Positions 30,544 to 40,439 of a stretch of DNA of 64,000 nucleotides are shown piece by piece. A program made the position numbers and the translations under genes. The notes under the pieces were generated by a model. It was not told the origin of the DNA, did no database searches, and saw nothing but the letters and a program-made list of their open reading frames with translations. The stretch covers positions 1 to 64,000 of the forward strand of contig JAQMWT010000590.1 in assembly GCA_029834535.1 (NCBI GenBank). Direction: 5' to 3'. This DNA comes from Chrysophaeum taylorii. Taxonomy: Eukaryota; Sar; Pelagophyceae; Pelagomonadales; Pelagomonadaceae. Numbering within the stretch: position 1 is the stretch's first letter; each line of letters starts with the position of its first letter.

Positions 30544-32694
30544 ATGAGAGGTTTAGTTGGGGCCGTGTTCGGGCGAGCGGAGAACAATGCACGGCTGGAG
30601 CGCGCCGACAGCTCGGGGTACTCGTTGCTGGAGCTCGAGGAGGCACGGGTCGAGGAGGAGAGGAGGGTGGCCCCGGTCAAATTGGAGGTCGAGGGAATGT
30701 CTTACTGGGTGGGAAGTAAGTGCATAATGCACGAGGTGTCGTGCGCGTTTATTCCCGGTGAGGCGTGCGCGTTGATGGGTCCATCGGGCGCCGGGAAGAC
30801 GACGCTGTTGAACGTGTTGTCGTCGCGGGCGTCGGGGACGGTGAAGGGTCGGGTGTTGGTGGGCGGTCGCGAAGCTTCGGCGAACGCCTTCAAGGCGGTG
30901 GCGAACTACGTGCCGCAGGAGGACGACATGCTGACGTCCGTGACGCCGCGCGAGCAGCTCGACTATGTTGCGGAGCTGCGGATGGGGTCGGGCGTGGCGC
31001 GGCGGTCTCACGTGGACGAGCTGTTGCGTTTGTTGCGTCTCGACGCGTGCGCGGACGTCAGGATCGCCGGGGCCGGGGGGCACAAGGGTATTTCGGGGGG
31101 GCAAAAGAAGCGCGTGTCGATCGCGATGGAGCTCGTGAACGAGCCGAGCGTGCTGTTTCTGGACGAACCGACGAGCGGCCTGGACTCTGCTATGGCCGAG
31201 GAGGTGGTCGCGAGCGTGCGAAGGCTCTCTAAGCGAGGGCTGAACGTCGTGTGCACGATTCACCAGCCATCGAAGGGCGTTTTTTTGTCGTTCGACGAGC
31301 TGTGTCTGCTGTACAAGGGTCGGCTGGTCTACCACGGGTCGCCCTCGCTGGCCCTCGCGTACCTGGGGGCGGCGCGCGTGCTTTCTGGCGAACGTCGCGA
31401 CGACGACAATCCCGCGGAGGTCGCGTTGAACGCGCTCGCGACGACGACCGACGCGCATGCCCTCGACGAGACCTGGCGCGCGGCGGTGGTCGGGAGGCTC
31501 GAAGACTTTTTCTCGTCCCAGACGCCGCCGCCCGACGTCGAGGCGGCGCCGTGGCACGCGCCCGGCCGTCGAGATCGCCTCGCGGCGCTCGAGGCCGCGG
31601 CGAAAAAGTCGTCGTCGTCGTCGTCGTCGTCGTCGCGGTACCTCCTTTCGCGGGGCTTTGTGGTCGACGACGAAAACGAAGATATCGTCGTCGATGGCAA
31701 GTGCGAGACCGCCTACCCCATCCCGAAGAGCCGCCAGCTCTTAGTCCTCCTCCGGCGGACTTGCTACGATCACCGCGTCGTCAAGCTCAGGATTCAGCTG
31801 CGCATGGCGATCGGCCTCGGGCTGCTGTACGGCCTCGTGTTCTACAAGCTGGAAAACACCCAAAACCAGTACGACATGCGCCTCTCGGCGCTCTTCATGA
31901 GCGTCATATACAACGGCATGATGTGCGTCTCGCAAGCCTCGATGCTCGTGCCGCTCGAGAAGCGCGTGCTTCTGCGCGAGTACCAGAACGGCGTCTACGC
32001 TCTTGCGCCCTACCTGACCGCGGCCATATTTTCCCGCTTTATCTTCCAGTTCCTCGCGACCACCATCTGGGCCGTCCCATTTTATCTCATGTCCGGCCTC
32101 GAGAGACGATTCGAGAACTTTTTCGTCTTTCTCGCCGCGGTTTCGGCGCTAGCCTACATCGGACTCATCTACGGCTTCATGATCGGCACCATCGCCCACT
32201 CCCCCCAGAAGGCCCAGCAACTCTTGGTCCCCGCCATCATGCCCCTCTTGATATTCTGCGGGTTCTTGATCCAATACGACGGCGTCAGGTTCTACTTCCT
32301 CGAGCTCTGGTACGCGTCCTTCTTCCGCTACGCCTTTACGATCCTCGTCGTCAACGAGTTTTCTAGGGGCAAGTTCAAAAAATGCCACCTCTCCAGGCAC
32401 CACTACTGCCCCCTCAACTCGTACGCCCGCAAAGACGACGGAAACGGAAACGAAAACGAAAGCGCAAACGCAAACGCAAACGACGACGCGCGCTCCATCG
32501 GCGGCGGCGGCGTTTCCGCCATCTCCTACGATCGCGGCATCAAGGTCGACCGCATCTACGTCGTCACCAAGGTCCTTGACTTCCGCACCGACGCAGTCCC
32601 GGTCTACTTTTACGTCCTCCTCGCCTACGCCCTCGCTATCACCGTCGCGGCCTACTACCTCCTCAAGTACCAAGCCCGCAAGCGCTACGGCTGA
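30544..32694 (+). CDS. ABCG-type (White/BCRP) half-transporter
   Basis: The ATG at 30544 gives 716 residues. The nucleotide-binding domain comes first: Walker A GPSGAGKTTL (about residue 79), signature ISGGQKKRVSI (about 183), Walker B VLFLDEPTSGLD (about 202), and a switch His in TIHQPS. This order, with the ATPase before the membrane domain, defines ABCG half-transporters. A linker with ten serines separates it from an ABC2-type membrane domain with about six helices from residue 415 onwards. A large Cys-containing loop (KKCHLSRHHYCPLN) follows the fifth helix. An Asn/Glu/Ala-rich low-complexity insertion (NENESANANAND) sits in that loop. Family members work as dimers exporting lipids or hydrophobic compounds; the substrate is unknown here. 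It lies 132 bases before sufC on the same strand. Confidence 0.93.
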   Translation: MRGLVGAVFGRAENNARLERADSSGYSLLELEEARVEEERRVAPVKLEVEGMSYWVGSKCIMHEVSCAFIPGEACALMGPSGAGKTTLLNVLSSRASGTVKGRVLVGGREASANAFKAVANYVPQEDDMLTSVTPREQLDYVAELRMGSGVARRSHVDELLRLLRLDACADVRIAGAGGHKGISGGQKKRVSIAMELVNEPSVLFLDEPTSGLDSAMAEEVVASVRRLSKRGLNVVCTIHQPSKGVFLSFDELCLLYKGRLVYHGSPSLALAYLGAARVLSGERRDDDNPAEVALNALATTTDAHALDETWRAAVVGRLEDFFSSQTPPPDVEAAPWHAPGRRDRLAALEAAAKKSSSSSSSSSRYLLSRGFVVDDENEDIVVDGKCETAYPIPKSRQLLVLLRRTCYDHRVVKLRIQLRMAIGLGLLYGLVFYKLENTQNQYDMRLSALFMSVIYNGMMCVSQASMLVPLEKRVLLREYQNGVYALAPYLTAAIFSRFIFQFLATTIWAVPFYLMSGLERRFENFFVFLAAVSALAYIGLIYGFMIGTIAHSPQKAQQLLVPAIMPLLIFCGFLIQYDGVRFYFLELWYASFFRYAFTILVVNEFSRGKFKKCHLSRHHYCPLNSYARKDDGNGNENESANANANDDARSIGGGGVSAISYDRGIKVDRIYVVTKVLDFRTDAVPVYFYVLLAYALAITVAAYYLLKYQARKRYG

Positions 32695-32826
32695 CGTAAT
32701 AACACGCCCTCCTCCTGTTTTGTGCACTCCCATTATGAACACCTGAACGCCGCCCATCCCTCTTCTCCTCTCGCTCTTGCCATCTCTACCATTGATCAAA
32801 ACCCTTGGTGGTGTTGTGGTGGTGGC

Positions 32827-33681
32827 ATGAATCTGTTGTTGAAGCGAAGAATGCGAGCGTGTTTCCTCCTTTTATTGGCCTTGAGGTCTTCGGCGCTGGC
32901 GCCGACGGGTCGACGAGTGGTGCGGATGTCCGCGCTGCTGGAGGTGCAGGGTCTCGAGGCCGTGGTGTCCGAGGCGTCGAAGACGATACTGCGGGGGCTG
33001 GACCTGACCGTGCGAGCTGGCGAGGTGCACGCGATTATGGGTCCAAACGGAAGCGGAAAGTCGACGCTGTCGAAAATCCTGGCGCGGCACCCCGCCTACG
33101 AGGTGGTCGGAGGCTCGGCTCTCCTCGAGGGCGAGGACCTGATCGCGATGGAGCCGGTGGAAGCGGCGCGCGCGGGCGTCTTCCTCGCGTTCCAGTACCC
33201 CGTCGAGCTTCCGGGCGTCGGGAATTCTGACTTTCTGCGCATCATGGTCAACGAGAAGCGCAAGGCCGAGGGTCTCCCCGAGCTCGATCCCCTCGAGTTT
33301 TTGGGCATGGCGACCCGCAAGTGCGAGGTCGTCCAGATGGACACGGCCTTCCTGTCCCGCAACGTCAACGAGGGTTTCTCGGGGGGCGAGAAAAAACGAA
33401 ACGAAATTCTCCAGATGGCCATGCTCGAGCCCAAGCTCGCCATCCTCGACGAGACCGATTCAGGCCTCGACATCGACGCCCTCCGCACCATCTCCGACGG
33501 CGTCAACTCGCTCCGCCGCGAAGACAACGCGTTTATCGTCATCACCCACTACCAGCGCCTCCTCGACTACGTCAAGCCGGACTTCGTCCACGTTATGGAC
33601 AACGGCCGGATTGTCAAGACCGGTGGCCCAGACCTTGCTCTCGAGCTCGAGGAGACCGGCTACGTCACCGCCAGCACGTAG
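32827..33681 (+). CDS. sufC: Plastid-targeted SufC, Fe-S cluster assembly ATPase
   Basis: The first in-frame ATG at 32827 gives 284 residues. SufC is the ABC-type ATPase of the SufBCD scaffold that builds iron-sulfur clusters in plastids and bacteria. Motifs: Walker [10 protein letters not shown] (about residue 71), Q-loop [11 protein letters not shown], signature [11 protein letters not shown] (about 184), Walker [17 protein letters not shown] (about 203), and [18 protein letters not shown]. The QYP..PGV and SGGEKKRNE strings are specific to SufC. The N-terminus carries a hydrophobic signal ([20 protein letters not shown]) followed by basic residues, the layout of stramenopile bipartite plastid presequences with an ALAP cleavage site. 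In red-lineage plastids sufC is often plastid-encoded, so a nuclear copy deserves notice. It ends 36 bases before the next gene. Confidence 0.9.
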   Translation: MNLLLKRRMRACFLLLLALRSSALAPTGRRVVRMSALLEVQGLEAVVSEASKTILRGLDLTVRAGEVHAIMGPNGSGKSTLSKILARHPAYEVVGGSALLEGEDLIAMEPVEAARAGVFLAFQYPVELPGVGNSDFLRIMVNEKRKAEGLPELDPLEFLGMATRKCEVVQMDTAFLSRNVNEGFSGGEKKRNEILQMAMLEPKLAILDETDSGLDIDALRTISDGVNSLRREDNAFIVITHYQRLLDYVKPDFVHVMDNGRIVKTGGPDLALELEETGYVTAST

Positions 33682-33717
33682 GGTAAGTTTTTGGGCAGAA
33701 AATAAATAAGTGGTGCG

Positions 33718-36669
33718 ATGTCGTCGTCGTCCTACAAGCCGCTTCCGAGCAGCCAGGAGACGTGGGACGGCGCGTCGACGGTCGCGTCGCGGCGGAGGGT
33801 GTCCTGGCGGAGCGTGGCTTTGTTTGTGGTGGTGTTCGCCCAGCGAACCCAGTACGAGCTGTCGCTCGGGACGTTGAAGTACTTTGGGTCGAACGGGTTT
33901 GCGACGATGACGTCGCGGCGGCGGCGGGATTTGGTTCTCCGGGACCACGAGCGCGAGGCGATCACTTCGGCCTACACGACGCTCGTCTACGGGCTTCCGC
34001 TCGCGCTCGCGTGTTTGCGATGGCGACACGCGCCCGGGTGGAAGCTTCGATCGATCGAGCGCACCGGGCGCGCGTGCGTCTTGGGGGGTATGCTGGCCGC
34101 CCTCGCCACCATTCCCGCGCGGGTGTCGGTCGAGCTCTTTTTGTGCGCTTTGTTTCTGTTGTTGACGCAGTCGGTGACGATGCTGGTGGTCGTCTACGTC
34201 GCCGCGGCCGAGCGGTACGACGCGACCAACGCGGAGGCCCGCACGCGGCTCTGGCTTGCCCTCTACCTCGCCCTCAATCTCGGGGGATGTTGCGGGATCG
34301 TTATCTCGACTGTCGCCGACGCGTCCCCGAGCGAGGCGGTGTGTCGATGGGCGCTTCCGACGGCGCACGTTCTCGCGTCCCTAGTGTTGTGGTCGGCCCT
34401 CCGCGCCGTCTGCCGCGAGACAGATCCGTCCGCCTCTTCGGCGCGAAGAAGTGGCGAGGACCCTCCTGCGGCGGCGGCGGCGGAGGAGAAGCCGCCCGAG
34501 GACGAGGATATCGAGGACGTAGAACAACCGGCGCGAAGAAGTATAACCGGCCCCGCGGCGCCTACGAATGCTGCGGCGCTTACGTCGCAGGCGCGGCGCA
34601 TCGGGAGCGTCCTCCTCCACGCGGCCCGTCGGCGGCCGGCGTGCGTCCTCCCGGCCGCGGCGATCGGCGCGAGCTTTGTGGGGTTCGCGTGCAACGCGCT
34701 GGCGTGGGCGGCGTTCTCGCGAGGGTACGACGACGGCTGCTCGAACTTGCTGTGCCACTCGGGCACGCTGAGCACCTTGAGCTTTGGGCTCGCCGTCACA
34801 TCCTGCGGGATCCTGACGGCGGCGGCCCTCGTGCTCGGGCGCTCGCACCGCTCGGCCGGATACCTCGAGGCCTGCAAGAAGCAGCACGGCGGTCCGTTCG
34901 AGGAGAAGGACGTCGAACGCGCCAAGGACGCTCTCCTGCTCTCGCCCTTGGTCGGGTTTTGCGTACTCTACGTCGCTTTGTACTGGTACGCCGTTGGAGT
35001 GTTTCGGAACGATGCCGACGACGATGCAGACGACGACGACATGGGCGGGATACCCTCGGCGATCGCGCGATCGTTGATAGAGTCTTACGACGCCGTCGTG
35101 ATCGTCGCGGCCATCCCCGTCGCGTTCTTCCTGAGCGCCGCGGTCGAGGACCCCGGGGTCCGCCCGCTCCCGAAACTCGTGATATCGAGCGCCTTGCTCG
35201 CCGCATCCCTCGCGGCGAGCGCGGCCGCCGCTACGACCAGCGGCCGCCGCTGGATCGTCTGCCTCCCGCGGGCCTTGCTCCTGGGGGCTTCGGAGATCTT
35301 CGGGGTACCGACCTTCTACGAGCTTTTTTATGCCGAGGTTCCCCCCGAGCTCCGGGCCACCTCGATGTCGCTCTACATGTACGCCCTCGCCGCTGGACAC
35401 GGTCTCGGGTCGACGGCTCGACTCGTCGCGATGGACGACGTTCGCCGCAGCTACTCGGCTTTCGTCTGCACCGTCGTCGTCGCCGCCGTGTGGTGGATGG
35501 AAGCGGGGACCTCGTACATCTATCGCCAGGAGCGCGACTGGACGATCGCCCAACGGCGCCGCCTCCCGCGCCGCCAAGAAGAAGAACGGACCGAGGGCGA
35601 CGAGATCGTCGCCGTGCTCCGAGGCCTCTTCTCGGGCCTCGAGGCGCACTACCTCATCCCGTTTTCGCTGCTCAAGATGGGCCGCGTCGTCGCCTCGGGC
35701 GGCTCGGGCCAGATATACGAGGGACGCTACGCGGGCGCCCCCGTCGCGATCAAGTCCCTCTACTCCCAGATGATGGACCCCGACTACGTGTCCGAGGTGC
35801 GACACGAAGCGCGCATGCTGGCAGCCGTCAGGCATCCGCACGTGACCCAGTTCCACGGCATATCGAGATTTGAAAGCCGCCTTCTCCTGGTGACCGAGTT
35901 CGTCCCCGTCTCCCTCGACGCCCTCGTCAAGACGGCCCAGCGCAAGGCGCGACAGTATCGCGACAAAAACAAACGCAGGACAACTTCTGCGTCCTCCGAG
36001 CCCGACGACGACGTCGGACGTTCGATCAATTTTGCCGCGCCCGCCCCGAGGCCCGACAAGTTCGGCGTCGAGGACGCGCGCCGCCTCTGGGTCGAGCTCG
36101 CCCAAACCCTCATCTACCTCCATTCCACCGGCATGGCGCACCGCGATATCAAACCCTCGAACATGCTCCTCGAGGAAGGCCGCGACCGACGCTACCACCT
36201 CAAGCTCTGCGATCTCGGCATGGCGAGGTTTTCTCCGCTCTACGACCGCGCGCAAAACTACGTCACGCTCGGCGGGGGCACGCCCGCCTACAGTCCCCCC
36301 GAATCATACCTAACTCCGCGCAGGAGGAGATTCTCCGCCTCGATCCGCGATTGGACCAAATGGGACGTCTTCAGCTTCGCGACAGTTATCTGGTACACCT
36401 GGCACTGCGACGACCCCTTCCCCGGCTTGAGCATACCCGAAGTCTGCATGGCCGTCTCCCGCGGCGACCGCCCCAGATTCGATTCCGAACCACCCCCTAA
36501 ACTGAAGGCCCTCGTTTCCGACATGTGGAAACAACGCCCCGCCGAAAGACCCACGGCCAACGATATCCTCGACGTCCTGCAGGACGACGACCTCGCCAGA
36601 GACATCCTCCGCATCGCCCGAGCCCACGCCGCGGGCACCTTCGACTCCACGGTCCTCCTCTCCTACTAG
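33718..36669 (+). CDS. Fusion of a peptide-transporter-like (POT/PTR) membrane domain with a TKL-like protein kinase
   Basis: One uninterrupted frame of 983 residues. Residues of about 30-610 contain many hydrophobic helices arranged as in the major facilitator superfamily. Two blocks recall POT/PTR2 peptide transporters: the start (VFAQRTQYELSLGTLKYF, like the ERFSYYG region) and the late block ALLLGASEIFGVPTFYELFY, matching GIGEVLVSPTGLEFAYSQAP. Helices are separated by acidic loops. Residues of about 650-965 form a complete kinase: glycine loop ASGGSGQIYEG, Lys679 in VAIK, HRDIKPSN (Asp810), DLG (Asp832), SPPE, and DVFSFATVIWYTW. The last block is TKL-like. The kinase would face the cytoplasm. 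This suggests a sensor-transporter or transceptor, which is inference. The ATG is 36 bases after sufC stops. A frame joining two genes by lost splicing is unlikely because no stop interrupts it. Confidence 0.8.
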   Translation: MSSSSYKPLPSSQETWDGASTVASRRRVSWRSVALFVVVFAQRTQYELSLGTLKYFGSNGFATMTSRRRRDLVLRDHEREAITSAYTTLVYGLPLALACLRWRHAPGWKLRSIERTGRACVLGGMLAALATIPARVSVELFLCALFLLLTQSVTMLVVVYVAAAERYDATNAEARTRLWLALYLALNLGGCCGIVISTVADASPSEAVCRWALPTAHVLASLVLWSALRAVCRETDPSASSARRSGEDPPAAAAAEEKPPEDEDIEDVEQPARRSITGPAAPTNAAALTSQARRIGSVLLHAARRRPACVLPAAAIGASFVGFACNALAWAAFSRGYDDGCSNLLCHSGTLSTLSFGLAVTSCGILTAAALVLGRSHRSAGYLEACKKQHGGPFEEKDVERAKDALLLSPLVGFCVLYVALYWYAVGVFRNDADDDADDDDMGGIPSAIARSLIESYDAVVIVAAIPVAFFLSAAVEDPGVRPLPKLVISSALLAASLAASAAAATTSGRRWIVCLPRALLLGASEIFGVPTFYELFYAEVPPELRATSMSLYMYALAAGHGLGSTARLVAMDDVRRSYSAFVCTVVVAAVWWMEAGTSYIYRQERDWTIAQRRRLPRRQEEERTEGDEIVAVLRGLFSGLEAHYLIPFSLLKMGRVVASGGSGQIYEGRYAGAPVAIKSLYSQMMDPDYVSEVRHEARMLAAVRHPHVTQFHGISRFESRLLLVTEFVPVSLDALVKTAQRKARQYRDKNKRRTTSASSEPDDDVGRSINFAAPAPRPDKFGVEDARRLWVELAQTLIYLHSTGMAHRDIKPSNMLLEEGRDRRYHLKLCDLGMARFSPLYDRAQNYVTLGGGTPAYSPPESYLTPRRRRFSASIRDWTKWDVFSFATVIWYTWHCDDPFPGLSIPEVCMAVSRGDRPRFDSEPPPKLKALVSDMWKQRPAERPTANDILDVLQDDDLARDILRIARAHAAGTFDSTVLLSY

Positions 36670-37144
36670 TAGTTGTTGTTGTTGTTGTTGTAGTGTGCAC
36701 GACTTAACGCCTTTATCTATCTATCTATCTATCTCCACATGGTCTCGTACTAGTTTTTCTGGCATTATTTTCTGTTTGAGCCTCTTTTTTGTTGGGTGGA
36801 AGTTGTTGCTAATATTATAATAAATAAATAATCCTTGAATTTCGTACGCGATCTACTAGCCAAAATATTACAGAGTTGGGTGCATCTAATATTTTTGATC
36901 GGGCTGGCGAGTATGCTCGCGAATGGCAACAAATCTGCAATCAGAACGACATTGCCTTGCGTCGTTCTCCTGCCCATGTCAAAGGCATGCATGGGACGTG
37001 CAGAACGCGAGAACCGCACTGATGGTGAAAATTGTCGTGCATTACTCTCACCTTCGCGCAGCGATCCATCGAGATGTGGCCGTACGCGCTTGATACGTGC
37101 ACTTATGTATCAAATCGCTCCCCGACTCTTACAAATCCTGGCTT
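36670..37144. other. Intergenic, no gene seen
   Basis: Contains a TTG run (about 36672-36690), a (CTAT)n tract (about 36715-36733) and an AT-rich stretch (ATTATAATAAATAAATAATC near 36814). A short frame from 36835 has no recognisable domain. The stretch ends where the tandem helicase units begin. Confidence 0.5.
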
Positions 37145-37167
37145 CATCCTAACTACTAATCGACAGA

Positions 37168-37210
<43 letters not shown>

Positions 37211-38241
37211 TTGTTTGTCCCTCGATTTAGGGTAAGGATCAGGTAGGCGCGAGAGTAAGGATCAGGTAGGCGCGAGAGCCAGACAGTGATCCTCCAAGCC
37301 GTCTACGGCGACCTCGCAGACTATTTCCACGACCCGCGGCGGCTCTTTTAGCCAGCGCGCCATTCTCACGCCCCGTCGAAACGATGTTGTCGATGCTGAC
37401 AACGCGCGCATGACCGCGGCCTTTTTTTCCCGGAGACGAGGCGTCGGAGTTCTTTTCGGCCGACTAGGTTGGGTCGGAAGCCGACGCCTCGCTCTTTACA
37501 GTCGAGTTTTGAACTCCCTGACAACCAACGGCATGCTGACTTTGATCGCGAGCTTAAAGTCTTCGCAACCTCGACCCGTCGCACGGCCACTGCAACGGTA
37601 CCAGATACATGATCGATCGTGTCGTTTTCACTGAGGCTCCTCCAGCCTGTATCCCTTAAGGCCCGCCGACGCCAAACGATCACCAAGAGCCAGGGCCAGA
37701 CGCCCCGCGAGGTCGGCATCCTCTTGGCGAAGCCCGTCTTCTGCCACGTCCAGCTCTACGTGGCTCTCTGTCGATCGGCAACCCCGAGGAGATATACTCA
37801 TCTGGGTCGACGACTCCACCCTACCCCACACGTGCTGCGCAATACCGATAAGCCCCCTCCCGGCGTCTACACGCGCACGGTAGGTGAACTTACTGGGACC
37901 ACTTACTGAGGTTTGAGATTGGGACTAGGTGAACTAAGTGACCAGGTGAACTTACTGGGACCAAGTGAACTTACTGGGGTTTTTAGAGTGAACGCAAGGG
38001 CTAGCGGCGTGTACGGATCAAAGCAGCTTAGATTGGCGGAGGTGAGAGCGACGAGCTCGAAGGAGAGTGGGGTGAGTGGATGTGAGCACGAGTGGGCTTA
38101 CGCCGAACTTACTGGGGTTAGAGATTGGGACTAGGTGAACTTACTGGGACCAGGTGAACTTACTGGGGTTAGAGATTGGGACCAGGTGAACTTACTGGCG
38201 AACTTACTGGCCTGCACTTGTCCTAACTACTAATCGACAGA

Positions 38242-38285
<44 letters not shown>

Positions 38286-39305
38286 CCTCGATTTAGGGTA
38301 AGGATCAGATAGGCGCGAGAGTAAGGATCAGGTAGGCGCGAGAGCCAGACAGTGATCCTCCAAGCCGTCTACGGCGACCTCGCAGACTATTTCCACGACC
38401 CGCGGCGGCTCTTTCAGCGCGCCATTCTCACGCCCCGTCGAAACGATGTTGTCGATGCTGACAACGCGCGCATGACCGCGGCCTTTTTTTCCCGGAGACG
38501 AGGCGTCGGAGTTCTTTTCGGCCGACTAGGTTGGGTCGGAAGCCGACGCCTCGCTTTCACAGTCGAGTTTTGAACTCCCTGACAACCAACGGCATGCTGA
38601 CTTTGATCGCGAGCTTAAAGTCTTCGCAACCTCGACCCGTCGCTCGGCCACTGCAACGGTACCAGATACATGATCGATCGTGTCGTTGTCACCGAGGCTC
38701 CTCCAACCTGTATCCCTTAAGGCCCGCCGACGCCAAACGATCACCAAGAGGCAGGGCCAGACGCCCCGCGAGGTCGGCGTCCTCTGGGCGAAGCCCGTCT
38801 TCTGCCACGTCCAGCTCTACGTGGCTCTCTGTCGATCGGCAACCCCGAGGATATCCTCTTCTTGGTCGACGACTCCACCCTACTCCACACGTGCTGCGCA
38901 ATACCGATAAGCCCCCTCCCGGCGTCTACACGCGCACTGTAGGTGAACTTACTGGGACCAGGTGAACTTACTGGGGTTAGAGATTGGGACTAGGTGAGCT
39001 GAGTGACCAGGTGAACTTACTGGGACCAGGTGAGCTTACAGGGGTTTTTAGAGTGAACGCAAAGGCTAGCGGCGTGTACGGGTAAAAGCGGCTTAGATTG
39101 GCGGAGGTGAGAGCGACGAGCTCGAAGGAGAGTGGGGTGAGTGGGTGTGAGCACGAGTGGGTTTACGCCGGGTTAGAGATTGGGACTAAGTGACTTAACT
39201 GACCAGGTGAACTTACTGGGACCAGGTGAACTTACTAGAGTTAGAGATTGGGACTAGGTGAACTTACTGGCCTGCACTTGTCCTAACTACTAATCGACAG
39301 ATGTT

Positions 39306-39340
<35 letters not shown>

Positions 39341-40326
39341 TTGTCCCTCGATTTAGGGTAAGGATCAGGTAGGCGCGAGAGCCAGACAGTGATCCTCCAA
39401 GCCGTCTACGGCGACCTCGCAGACTATTTCCACGAGCCGCGGCGGCTCTTTCAGCGCGCCATTCTCACGCCCCGTCGAAACGATGTTGTCGATGCTGACA
39501 ACGCGCGCATGACCGCGGCCTTTTTTTCCCGGAGACGAGGCGTCGGAGTTCTTTTCGGCTGACTAGGCTGGGTCGGAAGACGACGCCTCGCTCTTTACAG
39601 TAGAGTTTTCAACTCCCTGACAACCAACGGCATGCTGACTTTGAGCGCGAGCTTAAGGTCTTCGCAACCTCGACCCGTCGCACGGCCACTGCAACGGTAC
39701 CAGATACATGATCGATCGTGTCGTTGTCACCGAGGCTCCTCCAACCTGTATGCCTTAAGTCCCGCCGACGCCAAACGATCAACAAGAGCCAGGGCCAGAC
39801 GCCCCGCGAGGTCGGCGTCCTCTTTCCCAAGCCCGTCTTCTGCCATGTCCAGCTCTACGTGGCTCTCCGTCGATCGGCAACCCCAAGGACTTGCTCTTCT
39901 GGGTCGACGACTCCACCCTACCCAAACGTGCTGCGCAATACCGATAAGCCCCCTTTCCGGTGTCTACACGCGCACGGTAGGTGAACTTACTGGGACCAGG
40001 TGAACTTACTGGGGTTTGAGATTGGGACTAGGTGAACTTAGTGACCAGGTGAACTTACTGAGACCAAGTGAACTTACAGGGGTTTTTAGAGTGAACGCAA
40101 AGGCGAGCGGCGTGTACGGATCAAAGCAGCTTAGATTGGCGGAGGTGAGAGCGACGAGCTCGAAGGAGAGTGGGGTGAGTGGATGTGAGCACGAGTGGGC
40201 TTACACCGAACTTACTTGGGTTACAGATTGGGACTAGGTGAACTTACTGGGGCCAGGTGAACTTACTGGGGTTAGAGATTGGGACCAGGTGAACTTACTG
40301 GCGAACTTACTGGCCTGCACTTGTCT
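37145..40326 (+). mobile_element. Three tandem Helitron-type helicase/minisatellite units
   Basis: Units start at about 37145, 38222 and 39281, each with CCTAACTACTAATCGACAG followed by a (TGTC)n tract, so the period is about 1.05-1.08 kb. Within each unit the plus strand encodes, in shifting frames, AVYGDLADYFHDPRRLFQRA and AILTPRRNDVVDADNARMTA, then pieces equivalent to RNLDPSHGHCNGTRYMID, then TITKSQGQTPREVG and VQLYVALCRSATPR. These are successive blocks of the C-terminal third of PIF1/Helitron helicases. Each unit closes with about 250-350 bases rich in GGTGAACTTACTGGGACC. The conserved order shows three copies of one truncated helicase tail; several frame changes per unit make all of them non-coding. 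The same unit occurs in the opposite orientation at 1-1577 and 15868-16916. Helitron origin is inferred. Confidence 0.75.
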
Positions 40327-40368
40327 CTCCATATCAAGTAATCACTGGTGAGCGTCCAAGAAGATGTC

Positions 40369-40428
40369 TTTAAAGGTCGACTGCTAAGCGGGGGGTGGTG
40401 CATGAAGGATGTGGGTGGTTTTGTGGGG
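40369..40428 (+). repeat. Partial copy of the 161-bp dispersed repeat
   Basis: Begins TTTAAAGGTCGACTGCTAAG like 6720-6880 and is recognisable for about 60 bases. It lies just upstream of the second Copia fragment, as other copies lie beside the first. Confidence 0.55.
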
Positions 40429-40439
40429 TCCAAGAAGAT

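Noticed and set aside
34381-36255. 624-residue antisense frame
   Set aside because: Shadow of the transporter-kinase gene; low complexity and no domain.
36835-37152. 105-residue ORF between the kinase fusion and the helicase array
   Set aside because: No domain, atypical composition and no sign of conservation; treated as intergenic.
37145-40326. CRISPR-like array (regular repeats with spacers)
   Set aside because: The repeat unit is about 1 kb with helicase remnants, the short motif spacing is irregular, and the DNA is eukaryotic.
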